A DNA stretch of 64,000 nucleotides from Halotalea alkalilenta (GTDB lineage: Bacteria; Pseudomonadota; Gammaproteobacteria; Pseudomonadales; Halomonadaceae), in the NCBI RefSeq assembly GCF_001648175.1, contig NZ_CP015243.1, forward strand, positions 806,001 to 870,000. The letters run 5' to 3'. Position 1 is the first letter of the stretch. Each line of letters starts with the position of its first letter. A model generated the notes under the pieces. That model was not told the origin of the DNA. It ran no database searches and saw nothing but the letters and a program-made list of their open reading frames with translations. A program made the position numbers and the translations under genes. Below, piece after piece: positions 28,906 to 37,957 of this stretch.

Positions 28906-29024
28906 GTACACAGATTGTTACTGTGGCAAATGCGACCACCGTCCTTGGGGAACGGACGGTACGTGGCTAGCGCGGCGCACGCCTCGTGATAACGACAAAT
29001 GCTAACGATTGGAGACGTTACCCT

Positions 29025-30053
29025 ATGCGTATCAAACACCTGTTGCCCCTCGCCGGTGTCGGTCTCGGTGCCGCGCTGGTCAGCTTCGGCGCCCAGGCCG
29101 CGACCCTCGACGACACCAAGAATCGGGGCTCCGTGCGCTGCGGCGTGAGCGATGGCCTGGCAGGCTTCTCCGCGCCCAACGCCCAGGGTCAATGGGAGGG
29201 GATCGACGTCGAGCTGTGCCGTGGGATTGCCGCCGCGATCTTCGGCGACCCGGAAAGCGTGGTCTATTCCGCGCTGACCGCCAGCGAGCGCTTCACCGCA
29301 CTGCAGTCCGGAGAAGTCGACCTGCTTTCGCGTAACACCACCTGGACCTCCTCGCGCGACAACTCGCTGGGACTCACCTTCCCGGGCGGGGTCAACTTCT
29401 ACGACGGCCAGGGCTTCATGGTGAAGTCGGAGCTGGGCGTCGAGCATGCCACCGAGCTGGACGGCGCCACCATCTGCGTCGCTTCGGGCACTACCACCGA
29501 GCTCAACCTCGCCGACTACTTCGACAGCCAGGGCATGCAGTACCAGGCGATCGGTTTCGATGAGTCGAGCCAGACCGCCGCCGGCTTCGACAGCGGCCGC
29601 TGCGACGTCCTTACCTCCGACTCCTCCCAGCTCGCGGCGCTGCGCCTGCAGCTCAACGATCCGGACAGCGCTGTGATCCTCCCCGAGCGGATCTCCAAAG
29701 AGCCGCTGGGCCCGATGGTTCGCCGCGGCGATGAGGACTGGGGCAAGGTGGTGAGCTGGACGTTCTACGCCATGCTCAACGCCGAGGAGCTGGGCGTGAC
29801 CAGCGAGAACGTCGACGAGATGCGCGACAACCCGCCGAACCCCGACGTCGCCCGCCTGCTCGGCCAGGACGGCAACTTCGGCGAGCAGCTCGGACTCTCC
29901 AACGACTGGGCCTACAACATCATCAAGACGGTCGGTAACTATGCCGAGGTCTACGATCGCACCGTAGGCGCCGACTCACCGTTGGATATTCCGCGTGGCG
30001 TCAATGCGCTGTGGAATGCCGGCGGCATCCAGTACGCACCGCCAGTACGCTGA
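29025..30053 (+). CDS. aapJ: General L-amino acid ABC importer, periplasmic binding protein
   Basis: 342 residues. The signal peptide (MRIKHLLPLAGVGLGAALVS then FGAQA) is cleaved before ATLDD. The mature protein is an SBP family 3 member with AapJ-type features: RGSVRCGVSDGLAGFS, ALTASERFTALQSGEVDLLSRNTTWT and NAGGIQYAPP at the end. ATG 29025 has TGGAGA ahead. It binds a broad range of L-amino acids and delivers them to AapQM. The gene is first in the operon. Confidence 0.95.
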   Translation: MRIKHLLPLAGVGLGAALVSFGAQAATLDDTKNRGSVRCGVSDGLAGFSAPNAQGQWEGIDVELCRGIAAAIFGDPESVVYSALTASERFTALQSGEVDLLSRNTTWTSSRDNSLGLTFPGGVNFYDGQGFMVKSELGVEHATELDGATICVASGTTTELNLADYFDSQGMQYQAIGFDESSQTAAGFDSGRCDVLTSDSSQLAALRLQLNDPDSAVILPERISKEPLGPMVRRGDEDWGKVVSWTFYAMLNAEELGVTSENVDEMRDNPPNPDVARLLGQDGNFGEQLGLSNDWAYNIIKTVGNYAEVYDRTVGADSPLDIPRGVNALWNAGGIQYAPPVR

Positions 30054-30062
30054 TCCCCCGAT

Positions 30063-30082
30063 GGGCGCCGCGCCAGGCGCCC
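30063..30082. other. Intergenic hairpin between aapJ and aapQ
   Basis: GGGCGCC and GGCGCCC form a perfect seven-base stem around GCGCCA, ten bases after the aapJ stop, with no following T-tract. Such hairpins commonly protect the binding-protein mRNA or attenuate readthrough, giving more binding protein than permease. Confidence 0.5.
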
Positions 30083-30273
30083 TCGGGTTTCTGCCGCTTC
30101 CCTCGGGACAAGGCGTCGGCCGGCGCCGTATCGAGGGCAGCGGTTCATCGAAGCTTTACGTTATTCCGGCCCAGGCCTTGCCGGGCACCCTTCGCCCCGA
30201 CGCAGAACCTACGTTCACCTAGCGTCTGGCAGAGGGCGTGCTGACAGGCTCCAGCGGAGAGATATCCGAGACC

Positions 30274-31464
30274 ATGCTGCGACCTTCCACTTCCATCCCC
30301 AAGCGCGCGCGCGGCCCGCTCTGGCGTGATCCGCAGGTGCGCTCGCTGGTGATCCAGACGGTGCTGCTGATCGCGCTGGTAGGGATCATCATGCTGATGA
30401 TCCACAACACCATGGCCAACTTGCAGGCCAGGGGAATCAATACCGGCTTCGCCTTCCTCGACTACCGTGCCGGCTTCTCGATCGCCCAGACGCTCAACGA
30501 CTACTCGAGCAACTCAAGCTACGGGGACGCTTTCCTCGCCGGTCTTTACAACACGCTGCTGGTGTCGATCCTGGGGATCATCGCCTCCACGGTGGTCGGG
30601 TTGGTCGTCGGTATCGCCCGCCTTTCCCCCAACTGGCTGCTCGCCCGGGTAGCGACCGTCTACATCGAGATATTCCGCAACATCCCGCTACTGCTCCAGA
30701 TCCTGTTCTGGTACTTCGCCGCTCTCGGCGCGCTGCCGCAGCTGCGCCAGAGCCTCTCGCTGTTCGACCTGTTCTTCCTCAACCAGCGCGGCATGATCAT
30801 CCCCGCACCGATACCCGGCGAAGGCTTCTCGGCCACCGTCTACGGGCTGTTGGCGGCGGTGGTGCTGGCATGGGGCCTGGCGAGGATGAACAAGAAGCGC
30901 CAGGCCGAGACCGGCCAGCGGCTGCCGATTGGTTGGATCAACCTCGGTGTGATCGTGGTGATTCCGCTGGTGATCTTCCTGATCAGCGGCAGTCCCTTGT
31001 CCTGGTCGGTGCCCGAGCTCGTCGGCTTCAACTACCGCGGCGGCCTGCACATGATCCCCGAGCTGATCGGCTTGTGGGTCGCGCTGACCATCTACACCGC
31101 ATCGTTCATCGCCGAGATCGTCCGCTCCGGCATCCAGTCGGTATCGCATGGACAGACCGAGGCGGCCAGCTCGCTCGGCCTGCCCAAGGGCATCACCATG
31201 CGCAAGGTGATCATGCCGCAGGCGATGCGGTTGATGATCCCGCAGCTGTCGAGCCAGTACCTGAGCCTGACCAAGAACTCGTCGCTTGCGATCGCGATCG
31301 GCTATCCGGATCTGTTCGCGGTGTTCGGCAACACCACGATGAACCAGACCGGGCAGGCGGTGGAGATCATGGCGATCACCATGGGTGTCTACCTGGCGCT
31401 CAGCCTGATCACCTCGCTGCTGATGAACCTGTTCAACTCCCGTATGGCCCTCAAGGAGCGCTGA
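30274..31464 (+). CDS. aapQ: General L-amino acid ABC importer permease
   Basis: 396 residues, about eight membrane helices, with the long AapQ-type insertion. Conserved stretches are IEIFRNIPLLLQILFWYFA and, in the EAA loop, SHGQTEAASSLGLPKG. ATG 30274 is preferred; an in-frame GTG at 30238 would add 12 residues and GGAGAG lies between them. It forms the membrane channel with AapM. Confidence 0.93.
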   Translation: MLRPSTSIPKRARGPLWRDPQVRSLVIQTVLLIALVGIIMLMIHNTMANLQARGINTGFAFLDYRAGFSIAQTLNDYSSNSSYGDAFLAGLYNTLLVSILGIIASTVVGLVVGIARLSPNWLLARVATVYIEIFRNIPLLLQILFWYFAALGALPQLRQSLSLFDLFFLNQRGMIIPAPIPGEGFSATVYGLLAAVVLAWGLARMNKKRQAETGQRLPIGWINLGVIVVIPLVIFLISGSPLSWSVPELVGFNYRGGLHMIPELIGLWVALTIYTASFIAEIVRSGIQSVSHGQTEAASSLGLPKGITMRKVIMPQAMRLMIPQLSSQYLSLTKNSSLAIAIGYPDLFAVFGNTTMNQTGQAVEIMAITMGVYLALSLITSLLMNLFNSRMALKER

Positions 31465-31467
31465 TCG

Positions 31468-32604
31468 ATGAGCGAGCAAAACGCAAGCGCTGCGCCCCTT
31501 CCCGCGTCCGCTGACAACCAAGGCTATATCGCTGCTAGGCAGCCGCCGGAGAAAGTGGGTGGCTTGCTGGTCTGGCTGCGCAAGAACCTCTTCTCCGGCC
31601 CGATCAACAGCCTGATCTCGCTGGTGCTGCTCTACCTGATCGTGCGTATCGTCACGCCGATGGTGCAGTGGGGCCTGATCGACGCTACCTGGGTCGGCTC
31701 CTCACGCCAGGACTGCACCGGCGACGGCGCGTGCTGGGTGTTCGTCACCACCCGCCTCGGCCAGATCATCTATGGCTTCTATCCGTCACCGGAGCGGTGG
31801 CGGGTCGATGTGACGCTGGCGATGTTCACCGTGCTGCTGGTCTGGCTGGTGATACCGAGGCTGCCCTACAAGAAAATCGCCGGCCTGCTGACCCTGTTCG
31901 CCTTCCCGGTGGTCGCCTACTTCCTGCTGCTCGGCGGCTCGTTCGGGCTGCCATACGTGCCGACTCGCCAGTGGGGGGGCCTGATGCTGACGCTGGTGAT
32001 CGCGACCGTCGGCATCGTCTGCTCGATCCCGCTGGGGATCCTGCTCGCCCTTGGCCGGCGCTCGTCGATGCCGTTCGTCAAGGCGGTCTGCGTGGTCTTC
32101 ATCGAGTTCTGGCGCGGGGTTCCGTTGATCACCGTGCTGTTCATGGCATCGGTGATGTTTCCGCTGTTCGTGCCCGCCCAGCTCGAGGTGGATCGCCTGG
32201 TACGCGCGCTGATCGGGATCTCCTTCTTCTGGAGCGCCTACATGGCCGAAGTGGTGCGCAGCGGTCTGCAGGCCATCCCCAAGGGCCAGGACGAAGCCGC
32301 GGCGGCGCTTGGTCTCGGCTACTGGCAGCGGACCGGCCTCGTGGTGCTGCCCCAGGCGCTGAAGCTGGTCATCTCCGGCATCGTCAGCACCTGCATCTCG
32401 CTGTTCAAGGACACGACGCTGGTACTGATCATCGGTCTCTTCGACCTGCTCGGTGTGATTCGCGCAGGCCTCACCGATACCGCGTGGCTCGGTTACGCCA
32501 CCGAGGGCTACGTCTTCGCCGCGATCCTCTTCTGGGCCTTCTGCTTCAGCATGTCGCGCTACAGCCAGTATCTCGAGCGACGCCTGCATACCGGCCACCG
32601 CTGA
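31468..32604 (+). CDS. aapM: General L-amino acid ABC importer permease
   Basis: 378 residues with several membrane helices. VFIEFWRGVPLITVLFMASV and the EAA loop PKGQDEAAAALGLGYWQ are typical of the family. AAGGAG lies nine bases before the ATG, within the end of aapQ. Partner of AapQ. Confidence 0.93.
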   Translation: MSEQNASAAPLPASADNQGYIAARQPPEKVGGLLVWLRKNLFSGPINSLISLVLLYLIVRIVTPMVQWGLIDATWVGSSRQDCTGDGACWVFVTTRLGQIIYGFYPSPERWRVDVTLAMFTVLLVWLVIPRLPYKKIAGLLTLFAFPVVAYFLLLGGSFGLPYVPTRQWGGLMLTLVIATVGIVCSIPLGILLALGRRSSMPFVKAVCVVFIEFWRGVPLITVLFMASVMFPLFVPAQLEVDRLVRALIGISFFWSAYMAEVVRSGLQAIPKGQDEAAAALGLGYWQRTGLVVLPQALKLVISGIVSTCISLFKDTTLVLIIGLFDLLGVIRAGLTDTAWLGYATEGYVFAAILFWAFCFSMSRYSQYLERRLHTGHR

Positions 32605-32629
32605 TTAGACTTATTCGAGGGATTCATCC

Positions 32630-33394
32630 ATGACCAGCAACACCGCCAGCGCAGCCGAGCAGCCGATGATCGAAATCACCCGGCTCAACAAGTGGTACGG
32701 GGATTTCCACGTTCTGCGCGACATCGACCTGACCGTGGCCAAAGGCGAAAGGATCGTGATCTGCGGCCCTTCGGGGTCGGGCAAGTCGACCATGATCCGC
32801 TGTATCAACCACCTCGAGGAGCACCAGCAGGGCGAGATCGTCGTCGGCGGCATTCCGATGACCCGTGACGTCAAGCGTATCGAGCAGATTCGCCGCCGGG
32901 TGGGAATGGTGTTCCAGCACTTCAACCTGTTCCCCCACCTGACGGTGCTGGAGAACTGCTGCCTCGCGCAGGTATGGGTGCAGAAGAAGCCGCGCCGGGA
33001 AGCCGAGAAGATCGCCATGGAGTACCTCGAACGGGTGCGCATCGCCAACCAGGCGCAGAAGTACCCGGGGCAGCTCTCCGGTGGTCAGCAGCAGCGCGTG
33101 GCGATCGCCCGCTCGCTGTGCATGCATCCGGAGATCATGCTGTTCGACGAGCCGACCTCGGCGCTCGACCCCGAGATGATCAAGGAGGTGCTCGACGTCA
33201 TGGTCCAGTTGGCCAGCGAAGGCATGACCATGCTGTGCGTGACCCACGAGATGGGCTTCGCCAAGACCGTCGCCGACCGGGTGATCTTCATGGACCAGGG
33301 GCAGATCATCGAGCAGAACCCGCCGACCGAGTTCTTCGGCAACCCGCGCTCGGCGCGTACGCGCGAGTTCCTGAGCCAGATCCTCGGGCACTGA
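32630..33394 (+). CDS. aapP: General L-amino acid ABC importer ATPase
   Basis: 254 residues, polar amino-acid ABC ATPase. Walker A is [11 protein letters not shown]-loop [12 protein letters not shown], signature [15 protein letters not shown], Walker [13 protein letters not shown] and switch THEMGFA. It energises AapQM and ends the transporter part of the operon. Confidence 0.95.
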   Translation: MTSNTASAAEQPMIEITRLNKWYGDFHVLRDIDLTVAKGERIVICGPSGSGKSTMIRCINHLEEHQQGEIVVGGIPMTRDVKRIEQIRRRVGMVFQHFNLFPHLTVLENCCLAQVWVQKKPRREAEKIAMEYLERVRIANQAQKYPGQLSGGQQQRVAIARSLCMHPEIMLFDEPTSALDPEMIKEVLDVMVQLASEGMTMLCVTHEMGFAKTVADRVIFMDQGQIIEQNPPTEFFGNPRSARTREFLSQILGH

Positions 33395-33445
33395 GGCCAC
33401 AAGTTTGGTGAATGAGTCCGGACAACGAGGCAAGGGAGCGTCGTC

Positions 33446-33841
33446 ATGTCGATAGAGAAGTTCATGGTGGGCACGGCGCCTCAGCCGATCGCGCCGTTCT
33501 CCCATGCGTGCCGGGTCGGTGAGCTGCTGTTCGTCACCGGGCAGATGCCCACCGTGCCGGAGACCAACGAAATGCTGCTCGGCACCTTCGCCGAGCAGAC
33601 CCATCGGGTGATGCAGAACCTCGCCCTGGTGCTCGACGCCGCCGGCAGCGCGTTCGAGCACGTGATCCAGGCGCGGGTGTTCATCACCAACATGGGCCAT
33701 TTCGACGAGGTCAACGCCGTCTACGCCAGCTATTTCGAGACGCCGCTGCCGACACGTACCTGCATCGGCGTCACCGGGCTCGCCGGCGGCGCCGATGTCG
33801 AGGTCGACCTGATCGCTTGGATTCCCCCCACCACCGACTGA
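33446..33841 (+). CDS. RidA-family protein
   Basis: 131 residues, YjgF/YER057c/UK114 fold. The family pattern is visible as PIAPFSHACRVGELLFVTGQ, QNLALVLDAAGS and the substrate-contacting Arg in PTRTCIGVTGL. RidA enzymes hydrolyse reactive enamine/imine intermediates from amino-acid breakdown, which fits its place just after the amino-acid importer. Whether it is a true RidA or a paralogue of another Rid class cannot be decided here. Confidence 0.88.
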   Translation: MSIEKFMVGTAPQPIAPFSHACRVGELLFVTGQMPTVPETNEMLLGTFAEQTHRVMQNLALVLDAAGSAFEHVIQARVFITNMGHFDEVNAVYASYFETPLPTRTCIGVTGLAGGADVEVDLIAWIPPTTD

Positions 33842-33847
33842 GCCGAT

Positions 33848-33885
33848 GCGCAGCGCCCGGGCCTCCACGGCACCGGGCGCTGCGC
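33848..33885 (+). terminator. Strong hairpin after the aap-rid operon
   Basis: A perfect 13-base stem (GCGCAGCGCCCGG / CCGGGCGCTGCGC) with a 12-base loop starts seven bases after the stop codon. No T-run follows, so it could be Rho-assisted, but it is the most stable hairpin near this operon. Confidence 0.65.
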
Positions 33886-33958
33886 TCAGCGAGCATCAAG
33901 TTTCCGCCCGGTATGCCGATAGCGATACGTTTTTCCGACAACGTATCGAGGACCCCGC

Positions 33959-35773
33959 ATGAGACTCTCGCTTCGGCTGCGTATCCTGATTTGCGCGCTG
34001 CTCATCCTGCTTTCGACGCTGACCATCTCCAGTGCCTTCACCTATGTCCAGCTCAACCGCGAGAGCCGCAGCGACATAGAGCGCAACCTCGAAACGCTGT
34101 CCCGAGCCTATGCCCTGGCGTTCTCGGAGTGGATCGAGCATCGTTCGAACACCATCGGAGCCATCGATGCGGTCAGCCTGGAAGAGAACCTCCACGGCGT
34201 CCTCTCCCGCTTGCAGGCGATCGGCGGATTCTCCGCCACCTACCTTGGGCGCGCCAACGGCCAGATGGAAACGTCCGTGGCGCTCGATCTTCCGCCGGAC
34301 TATGACCCGCGCCCGCGCCCCTGGTACCAGCAGGCGCTCGACAGCGACGTCACGGTAGTCACGCCGCCCTACCAGGATGCCAGCACCGACCAGTTGATCC
34401 TCACCTTCGCCCGCGCGGCGCGGGATGGCGGCACGCTGCTCGGCGTGGTCGGCGGCGATATCGCGTTGGATACGATCGTCGCCGAGGTGGGCTCGATCCA
34501 CCCTACCGAACACAGTTTCGCGCTGCTGGTCGATGGCCAGGGGCGGATCATCGCCGGGCGCGATTCGTCGCTTGCGCTGACACCCTTCGCCGAGCTGGCG
34601 CCCGGCTTCGACCCTTCCAGCCGCCAGGGAGAGGCTCTGATCGAGGGCCGGCAGCGGCTGCTGCATGCCGAATCGGTACCGGGTACCGACTGGCGGCTCT
34701 ACCTAGTGCTGGATCTGAACGACGCCGCCAGCGGAGCGCGCAGCGTGCTCACCGGCATGCTCGTGGTGGCTGTGCTCGCCGCGTCGCTCGGTGGGCTTTT
34801 GCTCTGGGCGGTGCTCAAGCCGATCTTCCGGCGCTTGGACGAAGTGCGCAGCGAACTCGAGGAGCTCGCCTCCGGCGACAGCGACCTGACCCGCAGGCTG
34901 CCCGCTGGCGGGCATGACGAGGTAGCGCGAATCGCACGTGCATTCAACGCCTTCATCGACCGTATCCATGGCTTGATGATCGAGGTCCGGGGCAGCAGCT
35001 CCCGCGTCGCTGGAGCGGCGGTGGAGATGTCGAGCGCTGGCGAGGAGCTGTCGCGTCGCAGCGAACAGTCGGCAGCCAGCCTCGAGCAATCCGCAGCGGC
35101 AATGGAGCAGCTCTCCTCGACGCTCGAGCAGTCGGCGGATTCCGCCGTGCGCGCACGCAGGCTCGCCGACGGCGCTGGGGAAGCCGCGAAACGCGGCACC
35201 GAGGAGGTCGCCCGCGTGGTCGAGACGATGGACGACATCGGCCGGGCGGCGGCACAGATTTCCGGCATCGTCGAAGTGATCGACGGTATCGCCTTCCAGA
35301 CCAACCTGCTGGCGCTCAATGCCTCGGTGGAGGCGGCGAGAGCGGGTGAGCAGGGCCGTGGGTTCTCGGTGGTCGCCGAGGAAGTCCGGCGGCTCGCCGC
35401 ACGCAGCCTCGAGGCGGCCAAGGATATCCGCGCCTTGATCACCACCTCGGGCGAGCGTGCCGCGAGTGGCGCGGAGCGGGTCACCCACGCGCGCGAGGCG
35501 ATCGATGCCATCGTCGCCCAGGTCGTGGAGGTCAACGGCGTGGTCCGCGAGATCAGCATTGCACTGCGAGAACAGAGCAACGGCGTCCATGAGGTCAATC
35601 AGGCGGTCACCCAGCTCGATGGTGCGACGCAGGAAAACGCACGCCAGGTCGAGTCATCGAGCCACGCGGCGGCGCAGCTGCGCGACGAGGCGACCCGGCT
35701 GGCCGAACTGGTCGGTGGTTTCCGGCTCGATGCCGGCGGCGCGGGAGTGAGGGCGGTGCTTGGCTCGAGTTGA
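33959..35773 (+). CDS. Methyl-accepting chemotaxis protein, dCache amino-acid sensor
   Basis: 604 residues: an N-terminal membrane helix (~7-29), a periplasmic dCache sensor (~30-255), a second helix (~262-285), HAMP, and a cytoplasmic signalling domain whose tip reads GIAFQTNLLALNASVEAARA. In the sensor, Y115, R120, W122, Y123, Y138 and D167 are placed as in the dCache_1AA amino-acid-binding motif. It should therefore sense amino acids directly. No C-terminal CheR pentapeptide is seen. CGAGGA precedes the ATG. It lies directly downstream of the amino-acid importer. Confidence 0.92.
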   Translation: MRLSLRLRILICALLILLSTLTISSAFTYVQLNRESRSDIERNLETLSRAYALAFSEWIEHRSNTIGAIDAVSLEENLHGVLSRLQAIGGFSATYLGRANGQMETSVALDLPPDYDPRPRPWYQQALDSDVTVVTPPYQDASTDQLILTFARAARDGGTLLGVVGGDIALDTIVAEVGSIHPTEHSFALLVDGQGRIIAGRDSSLALTPFAELAPGFDPSSRQGEALIEGRQRLLHAESVPGTDWRLYLVLDLNDAASGARSVLTGMLVVAVLAASLGGLLLWAVLKPIFRRLDEVRSELEELASGDSDLTRRLPAGGHDEVARIARAFNAFIDRIHGLMIEVRGSSSRVAGAAVEMSSAGEELSRRSEQSAASLEQSAAAMEQLSSTLEQSADSAVRARRLADGAGEAAKRGTEEVARVVETMDDIGRAAAQISGIVEVIDGIAFQTNLLALNASVEAARAGEQGRGFSVVAEEVRRLAARSLEAAKDIRALITTSGERAASGAERVTHAREAIDAIVAQVVEVNGVVREISIALREQSNGVHEVNQAVTQLDGATQENARQVESSSHAAAQLRDEATRLAELVGGFRLDAGGAGVRAVLGSS

Positions 35774-35801
35774 GCGCAGGTAGGTGAGTCCTCTGCTCCA
35801 A

Positions 35802-35830
35802 TTGACATTTTATCTCATTTGCGCTTAAGT
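35802..35830 (+). promoter_or_regulatory. Candidate promoter with overlapping Fur-like site
   Basis: A perfect -35 TTGACA (35802-35807) is followed after 17 bases by TTAAGT (35825-35830). Overlapping it, TGACATTTTATCTCA (35803-35817) matches nine of 14 specified positions of the Fur 7-1-7 consensus. It would drive the iron-siderophore importer about 105 bases downstream. Both calls are tentative. Confidence 0.4.
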
Positions 35831-35935
35831 GCTGGGCTCATCGTCAGTCACTTTTCCTCCTCCGCCTCGCCACGCCCGTGCCGCCATTCGGCGCCGGCGT
35901 CGGCGGGGCGAGTCAGTCAGTGCAAAGGAGCTTCC

Positions 35936-36910
35936 ATGCTCGCTCGTCCCCTCGGGCGCTTCGCCGCGGCCATCCTCGTCCCGATCACGCTGCTCTTCAC
36001 CGGGCAGGTGCTGGCCGCCGATGGGCAATTGCGTACGCTCGACACCGCCCACGGCGAGATACAGGTGCCGGCCCACCCGCAGCGGGTGGTGACGCTCTAT
36101 GAAGCGGCGCTCGATGCCACGCTCGCGGTCGGGGTCGAGCCGCTTGGCGCGGTGGCCACCCGAGGTGGCACCGATGTGGCCGACTACATCGCCGACCGTG
36201 CCCAAGGGGTGGCGATCGTCGGCGGCCCGCGGGAGATCAATCTCGAAGAGGTGCTGCGCCAGCGACCGGACCTGATCCTCGCCAGCCCCTTCCTCGCCGA
36301 GGCCGACTATCAGCGGCTCAGTCGCATCGCGCCGACCGTCGTGCCCAAGCACGACGCCGAGCGCCCCTTCGGCGACGACTACTGGCGCAAGGAGAGCGAG
36401 CTGTTCGCTGACGCGCTCGGCCGACACGACCAGATCGAGGCGGTGTTCGAGCAGCTCGACCAGCGCATCGAACGGCTGCGCCAGCAACTCAGCCCTGAGG
36501 GGGATGTGAGGGTGACGCTGATGCGCTGGAACCCGCAGGGGCCGATCGTGATGTCGGACAAGGTCTTCGCCGGCGACGTGCTTCGGCGCTTGGGCTTCGT
36601 CGCGCCGGAGATCGCCCAGACGCTGAGCTCCCGACCACACACCGACATGCTCAGTCTCGAGAACCTCGGCCGCGCAGACGGCGACTGGCTGCTGCTCGCG
36701 ACCCTCAACGCCGAGGGGCGTGACGCCTTGGCCGCGGCGCAGCGCCAGCCCGCGTTCCAACGGCTCGAGGCGGTCAGGAACGGCCACGTGCTGACGGTCG
36801 ATGGCCAGCTGTGGACCAGCGCCGCCGGGCCGCTCGCCGCTGAGCGGATTCTCGACCAGATCGAAGAGAAAATGCTCGGTGAACCAGCGGCCGATATCGC
36901 GGCGCAATGA
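35936..36910 (+). CDS. Iron-siderophore ABC importer, periplasmic binding protein (FecB-like)
   Basis: 324 residues, SBP family of helical-backbone metal/siderophore binders. ATG 35936 follows AAAGGAG and gives a signal peptide (RPLGRFAAAILVPITLLFTG, cleavage near VLA-AD). The core pattern is HPQRVVTLYEAALDATLAVG ... RQRPDLILASPF. It should carry a ferric siderophore from an outer-membrane receptor, not present here, to the permeases. The ligand is not identifiable. Confidence 0.9.
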   Translation: MLARPLGRFAAAILVPITLLFTGQVLAADGQLRTLDTAHGEIQVPAHPQRVVTLYEAALDATLAVGVEPLGAVATRGGTDVADYIADRAQGVAIVGGPREINLEEVLRQRPDLILASPFLAEADYQRLSRIAPTVVPKHDAERPFGDDYWRKESELFADALGRHDQIEAVFEQLDQRIERLRQQLSPEGDVRVTLMRWNPQGPIVMSDKVFAGDVLRRLGFVAPEIAQTLSSRPHTDMLSLENLGRADGDWLLLATLNAEGRDALAAAQRQPAFQRLEAVRNGHVLTVDGQLWTSAAGPLAAERILDQIEEKMLGEPAADIAAQ

Positions 36911-37914
36911 GTTCCGCGACAGGCAGCGTGAGATTCACGCGAGGTCTGGGGTTTTCTCTGCTGGCGCTGGGGGTTGCCCTGTGCGCCAGTCTTGCGCTGG
37001 GCGCGGGTGACGTCACCCCGCTGCAGGTGTTGCGTTGGGTGCTCGGTGACGACGATGGCAACGCTGGCTTCGTCGTTACCGAGCTTCGCCTGCCGCGCAG
37101 CTGTGTCGGTATCGTCGTCGGTGCCGCGCTCGGCGTGGCTGGCAACCTGCTGCAGACAGTCACCCGCAATCCGCTCGCCGAGCCGGACCTGCTCGGGGTC
37201 AGCGCCGCATCGACCACCGCGGTGGTCATCGCCATCCTGCTCGGCGCCAGTGTGACCACCCTGCAGGTATGGGTCGCGGTGCTCGGCGCGATGTGCGGCT
37301 GTGCGCTGGTGCTCGCCGCCGCCCGGCTGCGCGGGGTGGGTGATGACCCGATCCGGCTGATACTCGCCGGCGCCGCGCTCAAGGGCGTGCTCACCGCGCT
37401 GGTTTCATTGGTGCTGCTGCTCGATCAGCGCAGCGCCGATGAGATTCGTTTCTGGACCATCGGTGCGCTGGCGGGGCGCGGTTACCAGGAGCTGCTGGGG
37501 GTCGCTGCGCCGCTGCTGCTCGGTGTTCTCCTGGTTGCCTTCCTGAGCCGTCCGCTCGCCGCGCTGGCACTCGGCGAGCGCGTCGCCAGCGGGCTCGGCC
37601 ACCGTCCGCGACTGACGCGCTGGCTGACGCTGCTGGCGGTGGCGCTGCTCAGCGGCGTGGCCGTGGCTTTGGCCGGGCCGATCGCCTTCTTCGGCCTGGT
37701 GGTGCCCGTGCTGGCGCGGGCGCTGGTGGGGCCGGACATTCGCCGCACGCTACCGCTTTGCGTGCTGCTTGGCCCCGCGGTGCTGCTGGCCGCTGACGTG
37801 GTGGCCCGGCTGCTGGTCCGCCCTTCGGAGCTGCCGCTCGGCGTGGTGACCGCAGTGATCGGCGCCCCTGTACTGGTCGCCGTGGTTCGCGCCCATCGGC
37901 TGCCGAGACTGTGA
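36907..37914 (+). CDS. Iron-siderophore ABC importer permease (FecC-like)
   Basis: 335 residues, about nine to ten membrane helices, FecCD family. RLPRSCVGIVVGAALGVAGN and QTVTRNPLAEPDLLGVSA are the standard N-terminal motif, and GPIAFFGLVVPVLARALVGPD the ATPase-coupling loop. The start overlaps the binding-protein gene by ATGA. Confidence 0.92.
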   Translation: MSSATGSVRFTRGLGFSLLALGVALCASLALGAGDVTPLQVLRWVLGDDDGNAGFVVTELRLPRSCVGIVVGAALGVAGNLLQTVTRNPLAEPDLLGVSAASTTAVVIAILLGASVTTLQVWVAVLGAMCGCALVLAAARLRGVGDDPIRLILAGAALKGVLTALVSLVLLLDQRSADEIRFWTIGALAGRGYQELLGVAAPLLLGVLLVAFLSRPLAALALGERVASGLGHRPRLTRWLTLLAVALLSGVAVALAGPIAFFGLVVPVLARALVGPDIRRTLPLCVLLGPAVLLAADVVARLLVRPSELPLGVVTAVIGAPVLVAVVRAHRLPRL

Positions 37915-37957
37915 GCATTTCAGGCTGGGGGCGGTCTGCGTCCCCGAGGAGAGAGGC

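Larger units (their letters stand above)
28201..29024. other. 824-base regulatory region upstream of aapJ
   Basis: No credible coding frame; the long minus-strand frame that enters it is antisense to aapJ. It contains the AT-rich segment 28500-28740, an NtrC-like site at 28606 and a sigma-54 promoter at 28890. A short inverted repeat GCAC-GTTTT-GTGC lies near 28638. Confidence 0.5.
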
